Of a stretch of 64,000 nt of DNA, positions 46,339 through 57,348 are shown piece after piece (positions within the stretch are counted from its first letter, which is position 1; the number at the start of each line of letters is the position of its first letter). Location of the stretch: positions 26,084,279 to 26,148,278 of the forward strand of contig CM042983.1 of the NCBI GenBank assembly GCA_023678885.1, written 5' to 3'. Under the pieces are notes generated by a model. It did no database searches. It was not told where the DNA came from and saw only the letters and a program-made list of their open reading frames with translations. Origin of the DNA: Pogostemon cablin (Eukaryota; Streptophyta; Magnoliopsida; Lamiales; Lamiaceae). The position numbers were made by a program, and so were the translations under genes.

Positions 46339-48115
46339 TGATTGGCCATAATATAGTGGGCATGACCAATTAAAGAAATTATCGAACCACAGGGAGGAAG
46401 GTACTAGAGTTTAAGCGATCTCAAGCTTATCGTGATTTTATAAGGACGACGGAAGAGAGGATAGGAGCAAATGAATGCAATTATGCTAAAGCAAGAAATA
46501 AAGATAAAATGAATGCAAAGATAAGATGGTTCCAAATGATGCAAGGATGAGATTAACAACAATCATGACATAGATAATTAAGTAATCATGCAATTAATTC
46601 TAATCTCTCATGGACAAGGTATAGAAGCAATCACTAATTCCACCTAAACTCTCTCTCGAGATGGATAGGATGTAGGCCCTCAACAAGGTTCCCAAACGCA
46701 CATAGGATCGAGACAATAGCAAACACCTCCCACTAGGTACTAATTACTCTATGAGTTCCCTAATTAGGTACTAAATCATAAGCAATATTCCCTTTTAAGG
46801 TACTATGAATTCACTAATTGTTTGGGTCTCCTCATTTAATCAACCAACCTCTCGATTAAGCTAATCAAATGTTCTATCAAAGGGTTCTAAATCTAGAAGG
46901 ATATCTCTATCTCATTCTAAATTAATGCACATGAAGTGTATGATGAAATGATTCAATGAACTATCCTAAACACATAATTGATTTCTCAATCTAATCACAT
47001 GCCCATGACAATTAATCACACAAATCATCATATACATCAAGCAATCAACAATCAATGATAGAAATAACACAAAGCCCATTCAAGATTAAAATCAATTTGC
47101 ATAAAAATTAAATTATCCAACACCAATCATGGAGCTAATCTCACAAAGGAGATTAGCCTCTCATATCCATAAGCAAATTAACATAGACATTAAGATCCTT
47201 ACAAAACATGATCAATCTATAAAGAAATGCACAAAAATTAGAATTAGATTTCCCCTTTGAAGTGCTTCAATGGAGATCTCCTTCTTCTTCTTGTGATCTC
47301 ACTCTCCCTTGCTTCCTTGATCACTTGGATGGTGAGTTTGATGGAGGGGATCAAGTGTAGATGGGTGGATGAAGAATGGATGAAGATGATGGTGGAAAAT
47401 GGAAGAAATGGTGTGTGAGGTGTGTGTGGAAGAGTGGATTTTGGATTCTTTTGCCAATTGTTGAATAAAGGGGTATTTATACCCCTATGGAGGCTTCTAG
47501 AAGGATCTGGAAAATTCTGCAGGAAAATACCCGGCACGAGTCGTGCTCTGCAACACGGCCACGAGGTGGCCGTGTTGTGTCTTCTGATGCTCCCGCACGG
47601 CCTCGCCTTACAGGGCCGTGTTGATGACACGGCTCGTGCTGCCAACACGAGTCGTGTGTTGTAACACGGGCACAGGGTGGTCGTGTTGTGTCTTCTGATG
47701 TCGCCATACGGCCACTTCTTACAGGGCCGTGTTGGCGACACGGCTCGTGCTCCCGACTCGACTCGTGCAACTGGACACGACCTGGAGTTGCCCGTGTTGA
47801 GTGACTAGATGTCGCCACACGGCCAACTCTTACAGGGCCGTGTTGGCTACACGGCTCGTGTGCTGGCTCCTGCATTTCTTCACTGTTTTGGCTCGTTCTC
47901 CCTCGTTTCAACTCCGAATTGAGATCCGCTTTTTCCTACATCTTCCTTATCATGTTTAACATCCAATAAAAAGTGAAAATCTTACGTTTAAGCTCATTCA
48001 CACACATTTCAATAAAAATACAAAACACAACCAAATAACATATAAAATACGGATAAAATAATACGAAAATACATATAAAAAGACACTAAAATCTAGGTGA
48101 AAATAGCTCTAATCA
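46339..48115 (-). repeat. Athila-like 3' LTR (left), 1777 bp
   Basis: TGATTGGCC...CTAATCA. TATAAATA on the minus strand at 47474-47481. It carries a segment of about 39 bp near 47941-47980 that is missing from the right LTR. Confidence 0.93.
47531..47866 (-). repeat. Three GC-rich repeats of about 111 bp in the Athila-like LTR, left copy
   Basis: Each unit holds CACGAGTCGTG-like, ACACGG(C/G)CAC, TTACAGGGCCGTGTTG and ACACGGCTCGTG segments with internal dyad symmetry. They lie just upstream (minus sense) of TATAAATA. All frames are open for 80-165 codons, which follows from the repeats and is not evidence of a gene. Confidence 0.85.
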
Positions 48116-50306
48116 ACCCCCCAAACTTAAGGTGTTGCTCGTCCCCGAGCAACGAAAATGACAAATCAAAAGGAGAAATTTTCATCTAGAAAAAGACTCA
48201 ACAAACATAAGCAATAACACATCATTAGCAATAATAACAACAAACTATGCTAAGTCATCCTACAACATTTAAATCATGACATGAGAAATTAACAAGTTCA
48301 ATCAAAAGAGAATAAAGTGTAATATAGTCCCTTTTACGTCCAAGCCTCACAATGGATATTGATGTCTCTCAACACTCTTTTGAAATAGGGTAAATCACAC
48401 TCATTAATCGATTGGCTCGACTCACTATAAGCTTGCTCGCGGACTATATTCACAAACCACCAAAGTTTCAATTAATGATCAAAAAGGTCTTTAATTAGGA
48501 TGTAATGATAAGCTCTTTGGTAGGGTAGGAAGTATATGGATAAGAGTGACTCAACAAGTGTAAGTAATCAAAGAGATGGCCAATTTCCTCAACTTCTCCA
48601 CTTTTCTTTCTTCCTTTCTTATCTTTACAATCTCAAGCACTATTCATTAACTTTCCTTGGATTGAGCTTCTTTTGATTCAAGCTTCCTATCTTTGAATTT
48701 TGTTTACTTGAGCATTTTGATGTTGATTTGCTCCTTTCTTACTTTGAGGTTGCATGTCCATTCTTGTTTTGCTCTTTTCATCCTTTTTCTTGCTTGTTTA
48801 CCATGTCCTTTTCTTACTTTTGCTCGTTTCATCCTTTTTCTTGCTTGTTTACCATTCCTTTTTCTTCTTTTGCTAATCAATCAATCCTTTCTAGCTACCA
48901 TCTCCTCAATCACCCACACAAAGGTATATATAAGCTTGAATGGGTAATTAAGGCTTGTAATGTGCTAAATTCACAAGGAATAGGCTTATATGATCAAAAT
49001 GGTTAACTAAGGATGATGTTCATGGTAGGGAACATATATGGCAATGACTATAATAACAAGGATGGCCTTAGATCATTTCACCAATCTCCACTAATCGGGC
49101 TCGTTCCTATAGTCCTTGAGCAAGTTCTAACTTATCAAACACAACCGATCCACTCATGAAGAAATACCATGTATGCATGGTTGAGGCTCAAATGCTCACA
49201 AGCTTGTGCTCGGACCTTAAGGAACTTATTACACCACATTCATCTCACAATTGAACAAGTTAAGTAAAACATGTCTCAATTTGAAAGTGTAGAGATTCTT
49301 AATCATAATTTGTCATCACTTATCACCACAACATATCATCACTCACGTTCAAAAATGACTCACGACATCCCCAAACAAACCACCAAATATCCCAAGACAA
49401 AAATAAGAAAACACACAAAGCATAAAATAAAGACTCAACAAACAAGAAATAACCAAAAACACATAACATGCAAGAATAAAAATCACCATCATAAAACAAT
49501 GAAGCACACATTCAAATCATCCATAACAATGTAAGCTCACAATCATCCCAACCTTGATTGAAAAGAAAATCCTAATTTACGAAAATAAACATCCCAAAAA
49601 CATAACACATAAAGTAGCATGCTAATCACATCAATACACATCAAAATATGTCAAGCAACTAGAAGTGATAAGGTGTAGAATACTCCCTCAATGGGCATTT
49701 GGTAAAGAAAACGTTAGCTCCAAGCTCCATTCGTGCTTCCAATACCTTTCACTCATGCTCAAACACTTAACAAACACCGTTAGCTCAACAATTGCATTTA
49801 ACAAATATGGACTATCATGCACTTCAACACCACCAATCCTGCCAAAATCAACCCAAACTCATGAGAAAAATTTTAAAATTGACCCAATTTTTACAAGAAT
49901 CATACTCAAGTGGTGAGTCACACCACACACTCTCCCCCCAAACTTAAATCGAAACAAGAGTTGAGACTTAAGTTTGCAAAAAGTGGTGAGACTTACCCTT
50001 GTAGTTTCCATTGATGATCTTCTTGTAGAGAAGTAACCGCATCCACACGACTCAAGCTATGTCCACCACGCACTAGCACCCCCCAAACTTAACTCGAGAC
50101 AAGAGTCACGAATTAAGTTTGCAACAAGTTGTGGAACATGTCAACTTGAATCCATGAAGCATTTCTCTTTTCTTCAATGTGCATTTTTCTCCATAAGCAC
50201 AATCAACCTAAAAGGCCAAAATAAACAAGCAACAAAAATAAAAAGAATGGGTTGCCTCCCATTTAGCGCTAAGTTTAACGTCTTCAAGCCGGACGAATGT
50301 AAGCTC
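48116..50306. other. Athila-like 3' non-coding region with three PPT-like tracts, no pol
   Basis: About 2.2 kb between the gag-protease stop and the 3' LTR with no RT, RNase H or integrase motif in any frame. CCCCCCAAACTTAA (minus strand TTAAGTTTGGGGGG) occurs at 48117-48130, next to the LTR and the functional PPT position, and again at 49934-49947 and 50079-50092. A duplicated pyrimidine-rich stretch (CTTGCTTGTTTACCAT) lies near 48790-48860. Confidence 0.8.
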
Positions 50307-52988
50307 CTAACAGTCGGAGAAATCCAAGACCCCATCGGGCCGCATCTTCACTTTAAACATCTCTTTAACAACCTTTTTATCCACACTTCGTGCTCCTTTA
50401 ACACTTGAACTCATCTCGTTTCCTCTTTTCCTCACATTCTTAAATCCCGGAGGCCCTTTATCAATCTTCAAATCAACATGTGGATCTCCCCCAAGCGTAT
50501 TTCTTTTTGAAGAGAAATTTCCTGCAATTTCAAGCATAAAGTTAGTTAATTCTTCATCTTTTAAAATCGCACTTACCACTTCATCTCGAATATCCGGAGG
50601 CTTAATGGGTGACTTCAAATGAAGATTTCGCCCTATTAAATTCTTGCTTGATAACACCAATTCTCTTTCATGTGATCGGAGTGTGAGTTCCTTCTTATCC
50701 ATATTAAATTTGGCTTTTGCGGTTGCCAAAAGCGGCCTTCCAAAAATTAATGGAATCCAAGGATCCGCTTGCTTCTCAACTATCATAAAATCCACCGGAA
50801 ATACAAAATCCTCTATTTGCACAAGCGTATCCTCCACAACTCCATGGGGCTTTATCATAGAACCATCCATTATTCCGATTTCCACATCCGTTTCCTTTAA
50901 CCTCCCAATGCCAAGTTTCTCAAAAATCTCCAAAGGCATTACATTAATGCTCGAACCAAGATCACATATAGCATTAAAGTTTTCCCCATTTCCAATTTTA
51001 CAAGTAAGAACAAATTTACCGGGGTCTTCCACCTTTAATGAAGCATGAACCTCAACAATGTCATGATCTTGTTTCAACATTATCTCTCCATCACACTTAC
51101 TTTCCTCATCCAACAAAGACAAAAATTCACCAATTATCATCTCATCATCCAAAGACCAATCTTCATCAACGCCAATGTCCTCCTCAATTTTTGACACCAC
51201 TTTATCACCAAGTACTTCTTCAACCTTAGAAACAATGTTTGTTGTTTCCACCAACCCTTTCTCCACCTTACTTTCCATGTTGCACATGGTAACATACAAA
51301 CATTGCTCCTTAGGATTAGTTACCGTGGTAGAGGGGAACTTTCCTTGTTGGTGTTGAGATCCAACGGAGGAAGCAATTTGTCCCATTTGATGTTCAAAAG
51401 CTCTCATCCTATTGTCGGACTTCTTCTCATTTTCCTCCATTCTAGCCTCCATCTTTTTCATAAATGCTAGCAATGTCTCTTCCACCGATGCTTTACCCTC
51501 TCCATTCGATGGTTTGGCACTTGGATCGAATCCCGGAGGAAATGACACGGCGGCTTGAGGATTAGAGTAAGAGAAATTTTCATGCTTCCTTGGCGCTTGA
51601 TAATTTCCACTTGATTGATTGAAATTGCTTCCCCGAGCTTGCCCTTGATATCCTCCTTGATAATTACCTTGGTTGGAAGGATAGTTACCTTGAAAATTCC
51701 CTTGACGTTGAAAATTTCCTTGGTAATTTCTCCCATCTAAATAGGCAACATCCTCTACATTTTGCATAACAAGGCTCTCATCATGCACAATGGCATTTGT
51801 GCTTCCCCCTTGACTCACTCCTTGAGTGATCAAATTCAATTGCTTAGTTAAAGCATTGATGCTTTCATTAAATTCTTTCATGCCTTGGCCTTGAAACACA
51901 TCGCTCTTCACTTTATGCACACTTTCCACTTGAGCCACCTTTCCGTATGCATAACCTCCCAATATCCTCTCGGACGGCCATTGATAAGAATTCATCGCAA
52001 TGTCTTCAAAAATTTCCATAGCTTTCATCGCATCCACTCCGAATATAGATCCTCCGGATGAGGCATCTACATGCATCCGATGTTGTTGGCTCAACCCTTG
52101 ATAGAAGAAAGCCACTTGTTGATTCTCATGAAAGTCATGTTGAGGGCACTTTCTTAGCATCTCCTTGTAGCGTTCCCATGCTTCATAAAAGCTTTCATCC
52201 GGAATTTGCTTAAACTGAGTGATAAGGCTCTTCAATTGGAGTGTCTTTGAAGGAGGAAAGTACTTGTTTAGGAACCTTTGCTCAAGATCTTCCCATGTGT
52301 TACAACTTCCCAAAGGAATTGCATTATACCATGCCTTAGCCTTGTCTCTTAAAGAAAAAGAGAACAACCTCATCCGAATAGCATCTTCCGATACTCCATT
52401 CATCTTAATGGTATTTGCAACCTCCAAGAAGCTAGCTAGATGCATGTTTGGATCCTCAAGAGGACCTCCCCCAAACTGATTTTCTTTGACCATGTTGATC
52501 AATCCGGTCTTGATTTCTAAATTGTTGGCTTGAACCGGAGGAACCATGTTGTGTATGGCTCTCGGTTGGAAGTAATCCCGGATTGCTCTAGGCCTTGGCC
52601 TCTCTTGAGGTATTTGCATATTTCCTTGCATTGCTTGGTTATTGAACATATTAACCATCTCTTGGACATTTCTACGAACATGTGGTTGTGCCTCTTGTTG
52701 TTGGAGTATCCTTTGAGCTTCTTGATTGGCAAGCAATTGCATATATTCTTGATTTTGAGCAAAGAAATTCCTCATTATCTCCGCTTGATTCTCTTGCACT
52801 CCTTCTTGTACCCCCTTTTGATCTTGTAAAGGATCTTGGGGTGGGTTATAATTAGCATTCTCTCCATGTTGATTCTCCATCTTTTTTTTTCTCGCTTTAC
52901 GCCTCTCTCGCTTCCTTTGTCGTGCGGTTCTTTCAATCTCCAAATTCAAAGGAATGATCGATTGATTTCCCTTTGATCTTGTGATCAT
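50307..52988 (-). CDS. Athila-type Gag-protease polyprotein, 893 aa
   Basis: Intact frame from ATG (MITRSKGNQ) to TAG. An upstream in-frame Met at 53024 exists, but the MITRS start fits the family. A basic N-terminus (RKRERRKARKKK) and Asn/Gln-rich linker precede the retrotransposon gag domain (GPLEDPNMHLASFLEVANTI ... RDKAKAWYNAI ... WEDLEQRFLNKYFP). A Gly/Gln/Asn-rich stretch (QGNFQGNYPSNQGNYQGG) is followed by an aspartic protease region: FVLTCKIGNG, ICDLGSSINVMPLEIF (DLGSS where DTG is usual, as in Athila), and FGRPLLATAKAKFN. Gag forms the particle and protease cleaves the polyprotein. The frame stops where pol would begin in a complete element. Confidence 0.9.
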   Translation of the reverse strand: MITRSKGNQSIIPLNLEIERTARQRKRERRKARKKKMENQHGENANYNPPQDPLQDQKGVQEGVQENQAEIMRNFFAQNQEYMQLLANQEAQRILQQQEAQPHVRRNVQEMVNMFNNQAMQGNMQIPQERPRPRAIRDYFQPRAIHNMVPPVQANNLEIKTGLINMVKENQFGGGPLEDPNMHLASFLEVANTIKMNGVSEDAIRMRLFSFSLRDKAKAWYNAIPLGSCNTWEDLEQRFLNKYFPPSKTLQLKSLITQFKQIPDESFYEAWERYKEMLRKCPQHDFHENQQVAFFYQGLSQQHRMHVDASSGGSIFGVDAMKAMEIFEDIAMNSYQWPSERILGGYAYGKVAQVESVHKVKSDVFQGQGMKEFNESINALTKQLNLITQGVSQGGSTNAIVHDESLVMQNVEDVAYLDGRNYQGNFQRQGNFQGNYPSNQGNYQGGYQGQARGSNFNQSSGNYQAPRKHENFSYSNPQAAVSFPPGFDPSAKPSNGEGKASVEETLLAFMKKMEARMEENEKKSDNRMRAFEHQMGQIASSVGSQHQQGKFPSTTVTNPKEQCLYVTMCNMESKVEKGLVETTNIVSKVEEVLGDKVVSKIEEDIGVDEDWSLDDEMIIGEFLSLLDEESKCDGEIMLKQDHDIVEVHASLKVEDPGKFVLTCKIGNGENFNAICDLGSSINVMPLEIFEKLGIGRLKETDVEIGIMDGSMIKPHGVVEDTLVQIEDFVFPVDFMIVEKQADPWIPLIFGRPLLATAKAKFNMDKKELTLRSHERELVLSSKNLIGRNLHLKSPIKPPDIRDEVVSAILKDEELTNFMLEIAGNFSSKRNTLGGDPHVDLKIDKGPPGFKNVRKRGNEMSSSVKGARSVDKKVVKEMFKVKMRPDGVLDFSDC

Positions 52989-53115
52989 AAAACACCTACG
53001 AAAAGGCCAAGAGTGAGACCACAAACAACAATAGTAAATAAAATAAAATAAAAAAAATCCTTATCAAGAACAACTAAAACAATAACACAGTACTCCACTA
53101 GTCCGTCAAACTCCC

Positions 53116-53132
53116 CTTTGGCAACGGCGCCA
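53116..53132 (-). other. Athila-like primer-binding site
   Basis: The minus strand reads TGGCGCCGTTGCCAAAG, the Athila-type site, two bases inside the 5' LTR. Confidence 0.88.
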
Positions 53133-53134
53133 TT

Positions 53135-54872
53135 TTATTGGCCATAATATAGTGGGCATGACCAATTAAAGAAATTATCGAACCACAGGGAGGAAGGTAC
53201 TAGAGTTTAAGCGATCTCAAGCTTATCGTGATTTTATAAGGACGACGGAAGAGAGGATAGGAGCAAATGAATGCAATTATGCTAAAGCAAGAAATAAAGA
53301 TAAAATGAATGCAAAGATAAGATGGTTCCAAATGATGCAAGGATGAGATTAACAACAATCATGGCATAGATAATTAAGTAATCATGCAATTAATTCTAAT
53401 CTCTCATGGACAAGGTATAGAAGCGATCACTAATTCCACCTAAACTCTCTCTCGAGATGGATAGGATGTAGGCCCTCAACAAGGCTCCCAAACGCACATA
53501 GGATCGAGACAATAGCAAACACCTCCCACTAGGTACTAATTACTCTATGAGTTCCCTAATTAGGTACTAAATCATAAGCAATATTCCCTTTTAAGGTACT
53601 ATGAATTCACTAATTGTTTGGGTCTCCTCATTTAATCAACCAACCTCTCGATTAAGCTAATCAAATGTTCTATCAAAGGGTTCTAAATCTAGAAGGATAT
53701 CTCTATCTCATTCTAAATTAATGCACATGAAGTGTATGATGAAATGATTCAATGAACTATCCTAAACACATAATTGATTTCTCAATCTAATCACATGCCC
53801 ATGACAATTAATCACACAAATCATCATATACATCAAGCAATCAACAATCAATGATAGAAATAACACAAAGCCCATTCAAGATTAAAATCAATTTGCATAA
53901 AAACTAAATTATCCAACACCAATCATGGAGCTAATCTCACAAAGGAGATTAGCCTCTCATATCCATAAGCAAATTAACATAGACATTAAGATCCTTACAA
54001 AACATGATCAATCTATAAAGAAATGCACAAAAATTAGAATTAGATTTCCCCTTTGAAGTGCTTCAATGGAGATCTCCTTCTTCTTCTTGTGATCTCACTC
54101 TCCCTTGCTTCCTTGATCACTTGGATGGTGAGTTTGATGGAGGGGATCAAGTGTAGATGGCTGAATGAAGAATGGATGAAGATGATGGTGGAAAATGGAA
54201 GAAATGGTGTGTGAGGTGTGTGTGGAAGAGTGGATTTCGGATTCTTTTGCCAATTGTTGAATAAAGGGGTATTTATACCCCTATGGAGGCTTCTAGAAGG
54301 ATCTGGAAATTTCTGCAGGAAAATACCCGGCACGAGTCGTGCTCTGCAACACGGCCACGAGGTGGCCGTGTTGTGTCTTCTGATGCTCCCGCACGGCCTC
54401 GCCTTACAGGGCCGTGTTGATGACACGGCTCGTGCTGCCAACACGAGTCGTGTGTTGTAACACGGGCACAGGGTGGTCGTGTTGTGTCTTCTGATGTCGC
54501 CACACGGCCACTTCTTACAGGGCCGTGTTGGCGACACGGCTCGTGCTCCCGACTCGACTCGTGCAACTGGACACGACCTGGAGTTGCCCGTGTTGAGTGA
54601 CTAGATGTCGCCACACGGCCAACTCTTACAGGGCCGTGTTGGCTACACGGCTCGTGTGCTGGCTCCTGCATTTCTTCACTGTTTTGGCTCGTTCTCCCTC
54701 GTTTCAACTCCGAATTGAGATCCGCTTTTTCCTACATCTTACGTTTAAGCTCATTCACACACATTTCAATAAAAATACAAAACACAACCAAATAACATAT
54801 AAAATACGGATAAAATAATACGAAAATACATATAAAAAGACACTAAAATCTAGGTGAAAATAGCTCTAATCA
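53135..54872 (-). repeat. Athila-like 5' LTR (right), 1738 bp
   Basis: As the left LTR, with the first bases TTATTGG instead of TGATTGG. TATAAATA on the minus strand at 54270-54277 is the element's likely promoter. Confidence 0.93.
54327..54662 (-). repeat. Three GC-rich repeats of about 111 bp in the Athila-like LTR, right copy
   Basis: The same array as in the left LTR, in U3 of the 5' LTR, about 50 bp upstream of the TATA box. Confidence 0.85.
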
Positions 54873-56054
54873 TCGACTGACCGGGATCAGCTTCGTGTCT
54901 CGTTCTTCTTCCGCCATTGGTGAGTTCGAGCTTCTTGCCGAGAGATTTCGAAGGACAATTGCTTCCATTCAAGTTTTCTCTTTCTTTTCCTGTGTATTAC
55001 ATTTTCACCCGAAGTACTCTTTTGCAGATCCTCCTCTTCCCGTGCCTGAGGTCGAAGAATAATCTGAAGAGGATCCCGAGGAGGATTCCGGGGAGGACCC
55101 CGAGGAGGATCTAGAGGAAGATCCAGAGGAAAATTTCGGGGAGGACCCCGAAGAGGATCCTGAGGAGGATCCAGAGGAAGATCCGGAGGAAGAAGATCCG
55201 GACAGAGATCTAGAGGAAGATAATTTCGAAGATTACGATATGATGTTAGGGCCAAAGGCGAAGTCTTCCGCCGAGACTGGTGTGGGGTCTGTTCCCTCCT
55301 CATCTCGAGTCATCCCGACAGATCCTCTATCCAGTCTGAACCCTCAAGGTGTTGCTGTCACGACTGATCCCGCTGATGCCGAGGCTAAGACTGCTAGGGT
55401 GGTTGCGGAAAGGGCCAGGGCTAGGGGTAAAGGTAGGGCCGAGGAGACCGATGATCCTGATGTTTCTGAGTTGCAGGATTTGGGGACTCGCGGTTTCCTT
55501 GCAGGTGTGGGTTTCCGGACTTCTGACCAAGCCTCTTTATCTATTGATCCCAGATCTCTTTCTCAAGATCCTTCTGGTTTAGCCGCGATGGCTGGAGTTG
55601 CCATCGTCTCTTTCGCCTCTTCTCTACATGCCATAGACCAGTATTGCTCATTTGCTAATCGGCTCATTGAGCGCTCCGAGGGATCCTCTGCCAGTCTTGA
55701 GGAGAGAATTCATGCCTTGGAGATTGAAAATGCTCAGCTAACTTCTCTTGTCGAGCACCAAAAAGGCGATTGGCAACTTCCGAATTTGAAGTTGATGTGG
55801 GACGAGCTACCCTTGAGTCCGTGGAGGCGAGCCTGACTGAAACCGAGATCGCCCACGACGCTGCGCTATTTGAGGCTGCCAAGGTGCATTCTAGGTTGGC
55901 TAAGGCCGAAGCTCGTGTCCGTGCTTTGGAGCAGCGCGTTCCCCGCCCCAGTTCAGCGGAGGAAAGGGTTGTACGCGCTGAGGCTCAATTGAAAGAGATG
56001 GAGGATAAGATGGCTAGCATATTCCATTCCTTTAGCGGCCGCAAGAAGGACTGA
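54873..56054 (+). pseudogene. Antisense gene 2, displaced 3' part with acidic repeats and coiled coil
   Basis: Joining 46338 to 54878 (past the duplicated TCGAC) continues the frame: GPSRL then TGISFVSRSSSAIGEFELLA. After a probable intron (about 54973-55025) comes an acidic EEDPEED repeat tract (55066-55230), then SSAETGVGSVPSSSRVIPTD, a region rich in Ala/Arg and a coiled coil that, after a frameshift near 55,760, ends at TGA (56054). The domain order (N-terminal PF04195-like, C-terminal coiled coil) mirrors antisense gene 1. Confidence 0.7.
55066..55230 (+). repeat. Acidic coding repeat (EEDPEED)n
   Basis: GAGGAGGATCC/GAGGAAGATCC units in imperfect tandem encode Glu/Asp/Pro. The opposite strand is Pro-rich by reflection only. 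Confidence 0.8.
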
Positions 56055-56732
56055 CAGTATCCTCTGTCTCTATTTGATGATTTATTCCTGTCCGAATTGA
56101 TAGTTGACGATTACATGTGGTTGATACGTAATTGATGGGGTGTTTCGGCTGTATATTCCTCTACTTTTCTGTAACTTTGCTTGACCTAGCATCCTAGTGC
56201 AGATGCTTTTATTTTTCTTTTGATGTGCCTGATTGTATGCTCCTTCTAGGCTTCACCTCAACCTTCGGGTTCAGAATCCTTGCCCTGATTGTCTCTTGGT
56301 TTGAATGCCTTCAGGCTGATGATAACGTCCCGACCTTCATGCTTGTTCCCTATATATGTGTTTGAGATCCCCTTTCAAAGTTCAATGGTAGCCTGTTGAT
56401 CCTTCGTGTCTGTTTTATTGATTCGATTTATGCCTGCAGTGGTGTAATTTTCTCTATGCCAAGATGGCCCCTTCTTAGTCCCTGTGCCTAATACCTCCGT
56501 TTTGATTTTCCGACCTGATATTTCAACGTGCCCATTTCCTTTGCCTTGAGATGACCCTTTTAGTCTCGGTACCCCATATTTTAGTCTTTGATTTCCCAAC
56601 CTTCTGTTTCAGCCTCTTTGTTCTCATTTCCCGAATCTGAGCTATTTGCCCCGTATTTCCATTTTCCGACCATACATCTCAGTGTTCCATTGTTGTACGC
56701 GATCTCATGATGTCACATTTTTATATATATAA

Positions 56733-56785
<53 letters not shown>

Positions 56786-57042
56786 AAATTCCCCCTATCC
56801 ATGGTGTTCCTTGATTCTCATTGCGTTTTTTTTACCACGATGTTCCCGTAAATACATTTTTCTCTTTGTGAACAACATATTGATGTTCTTTAACCACGTA
56901 ATTCCGAAAATATTAACCATATAATCCCGAAAATATTTCCGTACAATTAGTACTATCTCATAGTATGGCCTAGTGCCTTGATTTAAAAGCGTGTAAAAAG
57001 AGGACATGTTACCAACCTCATTCCTTTCGCCCTCTCTTCGGC
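56055..57042. other. Tat element spacer between antisense gene 2 and pol
   Basis: Pyrimidine-rich with no coding frame. It contains degenerate words such as TTTTCCGACC/TTTCCCAACC and a (TA)n tract (56736-56781). Presumably it holds the converging 3' ends of pol and antisense gene 2. Confidence 0.6.
56736..56781. repeat. (TA)n microsatellite
   Basis: A pure TA run within the Tat element. Confidence 0.95.
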
Positions 57043-57348
57043 TTACTGAAAGTATTTCTTCAGATGTTGCGCATTCCAAGGGTGTGGTATCTTGTTGCCA
57101 TCCACATCTTCCAACTCGTATGCTCCTCCTTCTAGGATCCTTTTGATTACATAGGGACCTTCCCAGTTTTGGCCATTGCCCTGTGCCGCCGGGCCCAATA
57201 CTTTCCGTAATACCAACTCACCGCCTTTGAACATTCTCAGTTTCATTTTGGAGTTGTAAAACCTCTTTGCTCTCTGTTTGTAGACCGCGTTATGCAATTC
57301 CGTGTCTAACCTTTTCCCCTCTAATAGGTCTATGCTCTCTTGGATCAA
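57043..57348 (-). pseudogene. Integrase C-terminal region of the Tat pol, out of frame
   Basis: LIQESIDLLEGKRLDTELH... MFKGGELVLRKVLGPAAQG ... NWEGPYVIKRILEGGAYELE ... HLKKYF then TAG. The WEGPYVI and YELED segments are typical of the integrase C-terminal domain. A one-base deletion near 57,390 puts it in a different frame from the rest of pol. Confidence 0.85.

Larger units (their letters stand above)
46339..54872 (-). mobile_element. Athila-like gypsy element with gag-protease only, 8.5 kb
   Basis: LTRs 46339-48115 and 53135-54872, with an exact 5 bp target duplication TCGAC (46334-46338, 54873-54877). The PBS and a G-rich PPT place it on the minus strand. The only gene is a long gag-protease; no reverse transcriptase, RNase H or integrase motif occurs in the 5 kb interior. 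It is therefore non-autonomous, presumably mobilised by a full-length relative. The LTRs are almost identical over 1.7 kb apart from one indel, so insertion is recent. Confidence 0.92.

Noticed and set aside
47244..47911. 144-165 codon minus-strand frames, repeated at 54040-54707
   Set aside because: They lie inside the Athila-like LTR over the GC-rich triple repeat and occur in two frames at once, so they reflect repeat composition.
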